Source of the DNA: Solirubrobacteraceae bacterium
GTDB lineage: Bacteria; Actinomycetota; Thermoleophilia; Solirubrobacterales; Solirubrobacteraceae
Length of the DNA: 33,339 nucleotides
Reading direction: 5' to 3'
Assembly: GCA_016462625.1 (NCBI GenBank)
Contig: JAEMSV010000037.1
Coordinates: 3,952 to 37,290, forward strand
Below are positions 8,295 to 16,286 of the stretch, one piece after another; within the stretch, counting starts at the first letter, position 1, and each line of letters begins with the position of its first letter. A program made the translations under genes and the position numbers. Below the pieces are notes generated by a model. It did not search any database. It was not told the origin of the DNA and worked only from the letters and a program-made list of their open reading frames with translations.

Positions 8295-10598
8295 TCACTG
8301 GGTCTCGGTGACCAGCGACGAAGCGCCGCCGGCCCGGGCCCGATAGGCCACGCGGTCGGCGGTCGGCGCCGCGACGGTCGCGGTGAACCGGCCCGCGCGG
8401 TTCGGGCGGACCTTCGCCCGGATCACGCGGAAGGGCCGGCCGCAGTCGGTGCGGCGCTCGATCCGTACCGCGCCGCGGGCGCCGCGGACCCGGCCGGTGA
8501 CCGTCACGCGGCCCGCGCGCTGCACGATGCGCTCGAGCACCACCGGGCGAACGAGCGCGACCGAGCCCGAGGCGTCCCCGCCGAAGGCCGCCTGGTACCG
8601 GGCACGCGCGGGGTCGCGCGGCGCGGCGACGACGTCGGAGAACAGCCCGCCCTCGGTGACGACGGGGCGGGCGACGACGCGACCGCTGCCGACCAGGCGG
8701 ATCTCGACCTGCTGTCCGGGCGACGCCCCGCGGGCGACGCCCCGCAGCGCGACCTGACGATCACCGGCCGGGGTGACATCCAGAAGCCGGACAGGGCGCG
8801 TGGCCGCGCAGTCCAGCGGGCCGGGACCGGCGTCGGACGCCGCGCGCACCGGGGTCGGGAGCGACGAGGCGGCCGTCGGGGCCCCGCCGCCGACCACGAC
8901 GACCCGGCGGGTCGTCGCGTTCTGGTTCGCCCGGTTGTAGACGGTGAGCTCGACGGAGTAGGTGCCGGGCCCCGGGAAGACGTGACGCGGCGTCGGTCCC
9001 TCGTCGGCGAGCGGGCGGCTGCCGTCGCCGAAGTTCCAGTCGTAGCGCCTGATCCCGACCGGGTCGGTCGACACGCGCGCGTCGAACTGCGCGGGCTCGC
9101 CGGGCGCGACGGCGTCGGGCGCGATGAATGCGGCGCGCGGAATGGCGGGCGGCGCCCCGCCGAGCACGTACGCGGCACCCGCGCGCTCACGGCCGAGCGC
9201 GGTCGCCCCGGCATCGCCGACCAGCAGCGAGCCGACGCCGGTGCGCAGGACGTCACCGGGCCCCGCCAGCGGCGGCGGGACGGCGCCGGCGCCGCCGATC
9301 ACGAACCCGTCGGCGCCGAGCGCCCCGAGGTCCGTGGGCCGAGCCGCGGCCCGCCCGAAGACGACCGTGGCGTCCGCGGTGCGCCCGGCGATCGCGAGGT
9401 CCGGGAGCCCGTCGGCGTTCATGTCCCCGGGTGCCGCCAGGCCGGCGCCGATGCCGGGCCCGCTGATCGCGTACCCACCGGACCCGAGCGCACCGAGCGC
9501 GACCCGTGACGTCGCGGTCCGCCCGAAGACGACCGACACGCGCCCGGCGCCCGGCGCGCCCACGGCGATCTCGGCGCGCCCGTCGCCGGTGGTGTCGCCG
9601 AGGACGGCCACCGCATCCCCGCCGGAAGCGCCCGCGCCCGGCGCGTCCATGCGGAACCCGTGCCGGCCGAGCGCGGCGAGGTCGACGTCCCGCGTCCGGC
9701 TGCGATGCCCGAAGACGACGTGGACCGAGCCGGAGGACGACCCGTCCGCGTCGGCGCCCGGCGCGCCGATGACGAGGTCGGCGATCCCGTCGCCGTTGAC
9801 GTCGCCCGCTGCGAGATCGTCGCCCGTCCGGTCGCCGGCCGCGGCGCCGTCGACGCGGTAGCCGCGGTCCCCGAGCGGTCGCGCCAGGTCGATCGGCGCG
9901 GTGTCGTCGAGCGCTCCGAAGAGCACGTACACGGCGCCGGCCAGGCTGCGGCCCCGCACCGTGGCGAAGGGCGCGCCTATCGCGAGGTCGTCGCGGCCGT
10001 CCTCGTTGATGTCTCCGAGCGGCACGGCGCTCCAGCCGAGGTGGTCGCCACCCGCGCCGTCGACCCGGAACCCGCGGAGTCCGAGGTTCTCCAGGTCGAC
10101 GCCGGTGCGCTCGCGCCCGCCGAACACGACGTACGCGGTCCCCCGCCCATGGATCCCGTCGCGCGAGGTGTCGGTGTCCCCGACGACAATGTCGTCGATG
10201 TGGTCGGCGTTCAGGTCGCCCGCGGGGCTCACCACCACGCCGGGGCCCGCACCGTCGGGACTCTCGCGCCGGGTCCCCTGGATGTGGACGGCGGCCGGGC
10301 CCATGCTCGCGAGGTCGGCGGTCCCGGTGAGCGATCCGAAGACGACGTACGCGCCGCCGTGCGTCCCAGCCGGCTGGTCGGCGAACGGCGCGCCGAGGAG
10401 CACGTCGGGCAGCGCGTCGCCGTCGAAGTCCCCCGCGGCAGCCACGTCGTACCCGGTCCCGGCGGCACGGGCAGGGCCGTCCAGCCGCAGCTGGGACTCG
10501 CTGCGGAGGTCGACGGGACCGACCGGCGGCGGCGTGGAGAACGCCGGCGCGGTCAGCAATGCCGAAATGGCGAAGCTGATCCCAACCAAGCGGACCAT
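8295..10598 (-). CDS. Secreted FG-GAP (integrin-alpha-like) propeller with PKD domain
   Basis: A 767-residue protein with a signal peptide at residues 1-21. Residues ~40-480 hold seven FG-GAP units of the integrin-alpha type, each with a GDxxxDGxxDLxIGAP core followed by VVFG. The cores begin near 56, 127, 195, 265, 334, 391 and 447. Six keep acidic calcium-loop residues. The seventh (GPGDVLRTGVGSLLVGDAGA) has lost them but keeps the blade outline, so this is a seven-bladed propeller with one decayed calcium site. Residues ~487-570 form a PKD domain (YDWNFGDGS ... HVFPGPGTYSVELTVYN). The last ~170 residues are one or two beta-sandwiches rich in Arg and Val. It lies 64 bp downstream of the LuxR-type regulator on the same strand, possibly co-transcribed. 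Adhesion or polysaccharide binding is plausible but not shown. Confidence 0.88.
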   Translation of the reverse strand: MVRLVGISFAISALLTAPAFSTPPPVGPVDLRSESQLRLDGPARAAGTGYDVAAAGDFDGDALPDVLLGAPFADQPAGTHGGAYVVFGSLTGTADLASMGPAAVHIQGTRRESPDGAGPGVVVSPAGDLNADHIDDIVVGDTDTSRDGIHGRGTAYVVFGGRERTGVDLENLGLRGFRVDGAGGDHLGWSAVPLGDINEDGRDDLAIGAPFATVRGRSLAGAVYVLFGALDDTAPIDLARPLGDRGYRVDGAAAGDRTGDDLAAGDVNGDGIADLVIGAPGADADGSSSGSVHVVFGHRSRTRDVDLAALGRHGFRMDAPGAGASGGDAVAVLGDTTGDGRAEIAVGAPGAGRVSVVFGRTATSRVALGALGSGGYAISGPGIGAGLAAPGDMNADGLPDLAIAGRTADATVVFGRAAARPTDLGALGADGFVIGGAGAVPPPLAGPGDVLRTGVGSLLVGDAGATALGRERAGAAYVLGGAPPAIPRAAFIAPDAVAPGEPAQFDARVSTDPVGIRRYDWNFGDGSRPLADEGPTPRHVFPGPGTYSVELTVYNRANQNATTRRVVVVGGGAPTAASSLPTPVRAASDAGPGPLDCAATRPVRLLDVTPAGDRQVALRGVARGASPGQQVEIRLVGSGRVVARPVVTEGGLFSDVVAAPRDPARARYQAAFGGDASGSVALVRPVVLERIVQRAGRVTVTGRVRGARGAVRIERRTDCGRPFRVIRAKVRPNRAGRFTATVAAPTADRVAYRARAGGASSLVTETQ

Positions 10599-10662
10599 AA
10601 ATCGGCGAAGACCCTCTCAGAATCCGACCAGCCGATGCGTCAGTTCCCGGCCGAGGCGCGGA

Positions 10663-13524
10663 TCAGGGCCGTGCGACGACCGCGCGCAGCTCGCGCCGGC
10701 CACTGATTCCGAGCTTCACGTACGAGCGACCGAGGTGGTTCTCGACGGTCTTGGGCGTCACGTAGAGCTCGCGCGCGATGTCGCGGTTCGTCAGGCCGCC
10801 CGCCGCCAGCTCGGCAACGCGCCGCTCGCTCGCGGTCAGGGAGTCGACGCCGGAGAACTGGAGCTTGCGCGGCGTGTCGCCCAGCGAGGCGAAGGCCTCG
10901 ATCGCGTGCTGGCGCAGCGCGGTGGCACCGCAGGCGTCGGCGAGCTCGGCGGCGCGCTCCAGCGGGGCGCGCGCGTCCGTTCGGCGGCGATCGACCCGCA
11001 GCGCCTCGCCGAGGCGCCGCAGCGCGTGGGCCAGGGTGAGCCGAGCCGGTGACGGCTCGAGCAGGTCCACCGCTTCCTCGAGCGCGGCGAGGCGGCGGTC
11101 GGGATGCAGCCGCGCCTCCAGCATCAGGGCCTCGCCGATCTCCTTGGGCGCGCCCCACCGGCGGGCGGTCGCCAGCTGCTCGGAGGCGAGCTCGCGGGCT
11201 TCGTCGTCGTCGCCCAGCCGCTCCGCGGCCAGCGCGAGCAGCACCCGCCACGGCACGGTCACGTTGGCGGCGCCGGCACGGGCTTCGGCGTCGCGCAGAC
11301 GGCGCGCGTGCTCGCGGGCGATCGCGGGCTCGTCCCGCGCGAGCGCGAGCGCCGCGTGCGCCTCGACGAGCCGGGCGACGGGGACGGTGTCGACCGGCGG
11401 GAACGCGTCGTGCGCGGCGAGCACCTCGCCGGCCGCGTCGAGGTCGCCGCGCTCGATCGCGCAGAGTGCGGCGAAGCGCGTGGTCACCGCCCGCATCGCG
11501 TCGGCCATCGGGCTCGGCTCGGCCAGGCGGAGCGCCTGCAGGCACGCGGCCGCCTCTGCGTCGCAGCGCCCCAGGTCACCCAGCCGCCAGGCGAGGTGCG
11601 CGGTCGCGCCGGCGATGGACGCGAAGTCGACCGGCGAGCCGCCGGCGGCGAGCAGCGCGCGGGCCCGCCGGATCTCGGCCTCGGCGTCCTCGATGCCGTC
11701 GGCGTTCGCGGTCGCGGCGGTTGCGATCGTCCAGGGCACGATGCTCGTCGCAAGGTCCGCGCACAGCGCGCCGCCGGCGAGCGCGCGGCGGCCGAGCTCG
11801 ACCACGCGGACCGCCGGCTCGCCACCGTTCAGCGCCCGCTGACACAGCATCGAGAGGAGCATGCGCGCCTCCACGCTGTCGGCCTCGAGGTCGGCGAACT
11901 GCGCGAGGTGCCGGCCCGAGCCGGGCAGCCCCTCGAAGACGAACGAGGAGAGCTGCGCCAGGCGGGCGTCGAGGATCAGGCGCGAGCGGTCGTCTGCGGG
12001 CCAGTCGGCGAGCACTCCGCGGACCTCGTCGGCGGCGGCGACCGGCCCCTCGAGCGCAGCGGTCGCCTCCATCGCCGACGACAGCAGCCCCGCGCGGACG
12101 GGCAGGTCGTCCGCCGCGCGCGCGGCGCGCCGCAGGAGCTCGCGCGCCTCGACGGTTTCCCCTGCGCGCAGCAGGGCGCGCCCCAGCTCGCCGTCCAGCC
12201 CGGGGAGCGCCGGGTCCTCCTCGCGTGCCCGGCGGAGCAGCCGGGCGGCGGTGGGTGCGTCCCCGCCGGCGAGCGCCTCCAGTCCTGCGGCGCGCAGGAT
12301 CGCGCCGCTCTCGGGCAGCGTGCCGGCCGGCGCATCGACGAGATGCCCGGCGACTCGGTCGTGGGCCGCTCCGGTCTCGTGCAGGCGCTGTGCTGCCCCG
12401 GCGTGCAGCGCGCCGCGCTCGCCCGCGTCGAGTCCCGCGAGGATCGACTCGCGGACCACCGGATGGGTGAACGCGCAGGTCGCCGCGTCCTCGGCGAAGA
12501 CGCGGGCATGGCGCAGCTCTCGCATCGCCTCCGCCGCCTGTCCTGCAGGCAGGCCGGCGATCTCCGCGACCAGCTCGGCCGGGCTGCGATGGCCGAGCAC
12601 GGCGGCGGCACCCGCGACGCGGACCGCCGGCGAGGACAGCCGGACCAGCAGGGCACGGGAGATCGCACTCGGGCCCAGCCCCGCGATCGCCGTGGCGGTC
12701 GCGGGATCGTCCGTCCGCTGCGCGCTGCGGGCCAGCTCGCTGAGCATCTGCCCGGCGAAGAAGGGATTGCCGCCGCTCGAGGCGTGCAGCGCGCGCACGA
12801 CCTCGGGCAGCACCTCATCTCCCGCGGCGGCAGCCAGCGCTGCGATCGCCTGCTCCGACAACGGAGCGGGTGTGAGGTGGTGCCCGGCGCGGGCGGCCGT
12901 CAGCTCGACGAGCGGGCCGTCGGCGGACGCCGGTGGCCGCGTGGCGACCAGCAGCATGACCGAGAGATCCCCCAGGCGCCGGGCCAGATACGCGAGAAAC
13001 CGCAGCGACGGCAGGTCCGCCCAGTGCGCGTCGTCGACGGTGATCAGGAGGGGGCGGTCCGCCGAGAGGTCCGCGGCGACCCACCAGAGGGCGTGCAGCG
13101 TCCGTGCCGTCGTGACCTCGTCGGCGCCTGAGGCCTGCGCGCGGTCGATCGCGATCAGCGCGTCCCCGGCGGGGCCGGCGAGGATGGCGTCACGCGTGTC
13201 GCCCGAGTACCGGAGCACCGACCGCTCCACGAGCTGGCGCATGACACCCCACGGCAACGCCTGCTCGGCCTCGTCCCCGACGGCCTTGAGCCGCCCGAAC
13301 TCGAGCCGCTTCGCGCGCTCGCGCGCCGCCTCTGTGAGCAGGCTCTTGCCGATGCCCGGCGGCCCCTCGACGACGAGCAGCTGGCCACTGCCCGCGGCCG
13401 TCTCCATCAGCGCGTCGTCGATGCGCTCCAGCTCGCCCTCGCGCTCGAGCGCCTCCGTGGCCACGGCCCGGAATCTATCTGGGGGATCACCCCTCATGCG
13501 CCTGGGGGTCCCCCGCCGCACCAT
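10663..13524 (-). CDS. Large ATP-binding LuxR-family regulator (LAL/MalT-like)
   Basis: A 953-residue protein (944 if begun at ATG 13497). Residues ~25-300 form a STAND-type AAA ATPase with Walker A GPPGIGKS at 54-61 and Walker B LLITVDDAHW with D163/D164. A long helical, TPR-like middle (~300-880) would be the sensor and oligomerisation region. The C-terminus (~885-950) is a LuxR helix-turn-helix, LTASERRVAELAAGGLTNRD continuing to TPKTVENHL. Proteins of this layout are ATP-dependent inducer-triggered activators. The two start codons are hard to separate. A GGGGGTCCCCC palindrome (13504-13514) lies between them and would place a hairpin in the leader if 13497 is used. The gene is divergent from the RTX-like gene (42 bp) and followed by the FG-GAP/PKD gene, so those two exported proteins are the natural candidate targets. 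Confidence 0.9.
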   Translation of the reverse strand: MVRRGTPRRMRGDPPDRFRAVATEALEREGELERIDDALMETAAGSGQLLVVEGPPGIGKSLLTEAARERAKRLEFGRLKAVGDEAEQALPWGVMRQLVERSVLRYSGDTRDAILAGPAGDALIAIDRAQASGADEVTTARTLHALWWVAADLSADRPLLITVDDAHWADLPSLRFLAYLARRLGDLSVMLLVATRPPASADGPLVELTAARAGHHLTPAPLSEQAIAALAAAAGDEVLPEVVRALHASSGGNPFFAGQMLSELARSAQRTDDPATATAIAGLGPSAISRALLVRLSSPAVRVAGAAAVLGHRSPAELVAEIAGLPAGQAAEAMRELRHARVFAEDAATCAFTHPVVRESILAGLDAGERGALHAGAAQRLHETGAAHDRVAGHLVDAPAGTLPESGAILRAAGLEALAGGDAPTAARLLRRAREEDPALPGLDGELGRALLRAGETVEARELLRRAARAADDLPVRAGLLSSAMEATAALEGPVAAADEVRGVLADWPADDRSRLILDARLAQLSSFVFEGLPGSGRHLAQFADLEADSVEARMLLSMLCQRALNGGEPAVRVVELGRRALAGGALCADLATSIVPWTIATAATANADGIEDAEAEIRRARALLAAGGSPVDFASIAGATAHLAWRLGDLGRCDAEAAACLQALRLAEPSPMADAMRAVTTRFAALCAIERGDLDAAGEVLAAHDAFPPVDTVPVARLVEAHAALALARDEPAIAREHARRLRDAEARAGAANVTVPWRVLLALAAERLGDDDEARELASEQLATARRWGAPKEIGEALMLEARLHPDRRLAALEEAVDLLEPSPARLTLAHALRRLGEALRVDRRRTDARAPLERAAELADACGATALRQHAIEAFASLGDTPRKLQFSGVDSLTASERRVAELAAGGLTNRDIARELYVTPKTVENHLGRSYVKLGISGRRELRAVVARP

Positions 13525-13532
13525 GGTCCTCA

Positions 13533-13554
13533 GACACCCCCAACCCCCTGTGTC
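13533..13554. promoter_or_regulatory. Inverted repeat GACAC-N12-GTGTC between LuxR-type and RTX-like genes
   Basis: The 42-bp divergent gap contains GACAC (13533-13537) and GTGTC (13550-13554) around a C-rich 12-nt spacer. The right arm abuts the AGGAG ribosome-binding site of the RTX-like gene. It could be an operator for the LuxR-type protein. The arms are only 5 bp and the case is positional, so confidence is low. Confidence 0.25.
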
Positions 13555-13566
13555 AGGAGATCAGCC

Positions 13567-14679
13567 ATGTCCCGCTTCACCCGCCCCGCCCTCATCCTCG
13601 CCGCCGTCGTCGCCACCGGTGCTGCTGCAGCCCCCGCGCACGCAATGCAAGTCGGATCCGGACCAGAGGGCCTGCGAATGCAGGAGACCAACAACACGCT
13701 GAACCGCGTGCAGCTCTCGCTCATCGACGTCGCCGGCGTCACGAAGTACCGCGTGGAGATGCCGGAGTTCGGCGGGCGCGGGCTGAACGCCGGCCTCGGC
13801 TGCGTCTCCGCGGATGAGCGCCAGGGCGTCAACGTCGTCATCTGCGAGCGGACCACCCCGCAGGTGAAGGCCAGCCTCGGGCCGATGGACGACTCGTTCA
13901 GCGTCGTTCCCTCGTTCCCCGATCCCATCGAGATCTTCGGGGGGATCGGCGCGGACACGATCACGCTGGGCGCCGGCAACGACACGCTGCTGCCCAGCAC
14001 GGGCGGCGGCGGCGTGCAGGGCAACGGCGGCGACGACACCCTCAACGGCGGCAGCGAAGGCGGCCGCATCCTGGGCGGCGAGGGCAACGATCAGCTGAGC
14101 GCCGACCAGGGCACGTCGATCGACGGCGGCCCCGGCGACGACATCCTGACCCTGGCCGGCGACGGCGTGCAGGACGTCATCGGCGGCGACGGCACCGACA
14201 CGTTCACCGGGCCCGGATCGGCCCGGTTCGTCGACTCCCGTGACGGCATCGCCGAGCAGGTGTTCTGCGGCCGGTTCGCGCGGAACTTCGAGTCGCGCTT
14301 CTCGCTGCGGTTCTCCCGCGCGTTCGTCGACCTCGTCGACACCCCGGACGACTTCGGGCTGCGTCAGGCCGGCTGCGCGCGCATCGACCGGGCGCCGGCG
14401 AACGAGAAGCAGTCGGTCGAGATCACCAGCTCGAAGATCCGCGTGGCGGACCGCAAGGCCGCCGTCTCGCTCAAGTGCGTGACGAACAAGGCCTGCACCG
14501 GCCGGGTGTGGGTGTCGGTCGGCAAGAAGCGCGGGACGGTCGCCTACCGGATCGCCGGCAAGACGACGAAGCGCGTGAGTGTCCCGACGGCGGGCCGCGG
14601 CAAGACCGCGAGCGTGACGGTCTCCGAGCAGGGCGTGAAGGGCAAGCGGACGATCCGGGCGCAGATCGCGACGGCGTAG
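13567..14679 (+). CDS. Secreted calcium-binding RTX-like repeat protein
   Basis: A 370-residue protein. AGGAG lies 7 nt before the ATG. Residues 1-26 form a Sec signal peptide ending AHA-M. Residues ~125-213 carry five to six degenerate GGxGxD nonapeptides (GGIGADTITLGAGNDTLL, GNGGDDTLNGG, GGEGNDQLS, GGPGDDILT, GGDGTDTF), the hemolysin-type calcium-binding beta-roll. The remainder (~275-370) is a basic beta-sandwich tail (VSLKCVTNKACTGRVWVSV...) with two cysteines that probably pair. RTX proteins in Gram-negatives are exported by type I systems through a C-terminal signal. Here the Sec signal peptide and absence of neighbouring ABC exporter genes show a different route. It is divergent from the LuxR-type regulator and ends at nested palindrome copy 2. 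Confidence 0.87.
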   Translation: MSRFTRPALILAAVVATGAAAAPAHAMQVGSGPEGLRMQETNNTLNRVQLSLIDVAGVTKYRVEMPEFGGRGLNAGLGCVSADERQGVNVVICERTTPQVKASLGPMDDSFSVVPSFPDPIEIFGGIGADTITLGAGNDTLLPSTGGGGVQGNGGDDTLNGGSEGGRILGGEGNDQLSADQGTSIDGGPGDDILTLAGDGVQDVIGGDGTDTFTGPGSARFVDSRDGIAEQVFCGRFARNFESRFSLRFSRAFVDLVDTPDDFGLRQAGCARIDRAPANEKQSVEITSSKIRVADRKAAVSLKCVTNKACTGRVWVSVGKKRGTVAYRIAGKTTKRVSVPTAGRGKTASVTVSEQGVKGKRTIRAQIATA

Positions 14680-14695
14680 CGCCCGCCCCCATCGA

Positions 14696-14745
14696 GCCGA
14701 ACGGCGTTTTGGTGTCGCTATAGCGACACAGGAACGCCGTTCGGC
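14696..14745. terminator. Nested palindrome, copy 2 of 3: probable bidirectional terminator
   Basis: Outer arms GCCGAACGGCGTT (14696-14708) and AACGCCGTTCGGC (14733-14745) are perfect 13-bp inverted repeats. The centre is the 18-bp palindrome GTGTCGCTATAGCGACAC (14712-14729), separated from the arms by TTG and AGG. It sits between the convergent stops at 14679 and 14757. Compared with copy 3 the core is identical, and the arms differ by one T/A to G/C pair changed on both sides. Confidence 0.8.
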
Positions 14746-14756
14746 GCTGTTGGGCC

Positions 14757-15164
14757 CTAGGCGTAAACGAGCGGGTCCGCCGGCGAGGCGAACAGCTCAC
14801 CGAAGCTGCACCCGCGCAGCCGCTTGCGCCGGTACGGCAGGAAGACGGCAACCGGGTCGGCGTCGCGGTGCTCGATGATCGCCCGCGCCGCGTCGGTCAT
14901 GCCGTCCGGTCCTTCGACCCGGACGTCGACGCAGATGCCGACCGCGCGGGTGTCAGTCGCCGCGCGCAGTGCCTCGATCAGCCCGTCGATCACGTCGCTG
15001 GGGTCCGGGTGGTCGTCGCCCATGTCGACCGCGACCGCGGCGACCTCGCCATCGGCAGTCATCGCCGCGGCGAACGGGAAGAACTCTCCGCGCGCGCGGA
15101 TCTGATGCTCGGCGAACGAGAGCAGGTAGTCGACGAGCTCGTCCATGTCCTCACGGGGATCCAT
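14757..15164 (-). CDS. Conserved small protein of unknown function, coupled to the GlxA-type regulator
   Basis: A 135-residue soluble protein with an alpha/beta pattern. It has an N-terminal helix (DELVDYLLSFAEHQI), a GEFFPFAAAMTADGEV strand-turn segment, an amphipathic helix around DVIDGLIEALRAA, and a C-terminal strand ending in VAVFLPYRRKR. The opening 'MDEL..YLL.FAE....GEFFPF' recalls an unnamed family of bacterial hypothetical proteins, but I cannot name a function. Its ATG shares the A of the upstream gene's TGA (TGATG at 15163-15166), so it is translationally coupled to the GlxA/AraC-type regulator. The pair is one transcription unit that ends at nested palindrome copy 2. Confidence 0.75.
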   Translation of the reverse strand: MDPREDMDELVDYLLSFAEHQIRARGEFFPFAAAMTADGEVAAVAVDMGDDHPDPSDVIDGLIEALRAATDTRAVGICVDVRVEGPDGMTDAARAIIEHRDADPVAVFLPYRRKRLRGCSFGELFASPADPLVYA

Positions 15165-16177
15165 CAGCGCGCCACCGTATCCGGCAGCGTGAAGCGCTGC
15201 CGGTAGTCCCTCGGCGCCATCCCCGTCAGCCGCTTGAACAGCCGCCGAAACGACGCCGGGTCCTCGTACCCCACGCCCCAGCTGATCTCGTCGACGGGCT
15301 TCGTGCTGGTCTCGAGCATGCGCTTGGCCTGCTCGATCCGGATGCGCTGGACGTAGTCGATCGGCGTGTGCCCGGTCGCCGCCTTGAAGCGCCGGGCGAA
15401 CGTCCGCGCGGGCAGGCCCGACCAGCCGACCATCTCGTCGACCGGCGACGCGACGGAGAAGCGCTCGGCGATCCCCCGCTGCGCCGCGAGGATCGCGGCG
15501 TCACCGTGGTCGGTCGGCGGGGCGAAGACCTGGAACGGCGCCTGCCCGTCCTGGTGCCACTGCCACAGCAGGAACCGCGCGACCGCCTGGGCGGTGGACG
15601 GCCCGACGTCGCGGGCGATGAGGTACAGCGCAAGGTCGTGCCACGCCGACGACGCGCCCGACGTCACGAGCCGACCGCCGTCGCCAGCGATCACGAGCGC
15701 GTCGGCGGGGCGCAGCCGGACCTCGGGGTGGCGGCGGCGGAAGTCCGTCACCGACGCCCAGTGGACAGTCGCCTCGCAGCCGTCGAGCAGACCCGTCTCC
15801 GCGGCCAGGTTCGTTCCGGTGCACGCGGCGCAGATCGTCGCTCCCCCGCCGTGCATGTCCGACAGCCAGCGGACCACGGTCGGGTAGCGCCCGCGGATCC
15901 ACTCCTCCTCCGTCCCAAAGGCCATCGACGGGATGATCACGATGTCGGCGTCGTCGACCTCCGCGACGGCGCGGTGGACATGGACCTCCAGGCCGCTGGC
16001 GCTCTCGAGCACCCCCGCGCGCTCTCCGACGACCTCGACGACGAACGGCTGCTCGTCGCCCTCGACCCGGTCTTCGGGCGCCGTCAGCTCACCCACGGAG
16101 CGGAGCGCCTCGAACAGCCCGCTGATCGGCGAGGCCATCGAGTCGGGGGTGGCGAGGATGCAGACGCGCTGGGGCAA
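15164..16177 (-). CDS. GlxA-family transcriptional regulator (DJ-1/PfpI domain + AraC helix-turn-helix)
   Basis: A 337-residue protein if begun at TTG 16177. The next in-frame ATG (16138) would cut off the first beta-strand, RVCILATPDS, which the fold needs, so I prefer the TTG. Residues ~4-185 form a DJ-1/PfpI-like amidotransferase fold, including the nucleophile-elbow region ATICAACTGTNLAAETGLLD and the ATVHW motif typical of GlxA regulators. Residues ~225-330 are the AraC domain, with ARTFARRFKAATGHTPIDYV and a second helix-turn-helix at DPASFRRLFKRLTGMAPRDY. Such proteins activate or repress catabolic genes in response to small molecules. It is divergent from the FAD-linked oxidoreductase (109 bp between starts), the likely target, and its stop overlaps the start of the 135-aa gene. 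Confidence 0.85.
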   Translation of the reverse strand: MPQRVCILATPDSMASPISGLFEALRSVGELTAPEDRVEGDEQPFVVEVVGERAGVLESASGLEVHVHRAVAEVDDADIVIIPSMAFGTEEEWIRGRYPTVVRWLSDMHGGGATICAACTGTNLAAETGLLDGCEATVHWASVTDFRRRHPEVRLRPADALVIAGDGGRLVTSGASSAWHDLALYLIARDVGPSTAQAVARFLLWQWHQDGQAPFQVFAPPTDHGDAAILAAQRGIAERFSVASPVDEMVGWSGLPARTFARRFKAATGHTPIDYVQRIRIEQAKRMLETSTKPVDEISWGVGYEDPASFRRLFKRLTGMAPRDYRQRFTLPDTVAR

Positions 16178-16286
16178 TTCGAGCCGAATGGCAGAAATGG
16201 ACCGGTCGTGCGAAGTATCGCTCTTCTGTGGAGACCCCCCGGCGACGACGCTGCTTCTCGTCACCCATCGACGAAGGAGCAGCACC

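Noticed and set aside
13504..13514. GGGGGTCCCCC palindrome as a terminator
   Set aside because: It lies at the 5' end of the LuxR-type gene with no upstream gene to terminate. More likely leader structure or chance in GC-rich DNA.
16178..16286. GCGAAGTATCGC as a palindrome or operator between the GlxA-type and FAD genes
   Set aside because: The symmetric part is only 4 bp on each side and a GATACTT string also occurs near 24416 without shared context. It is not distinguishable from chance.
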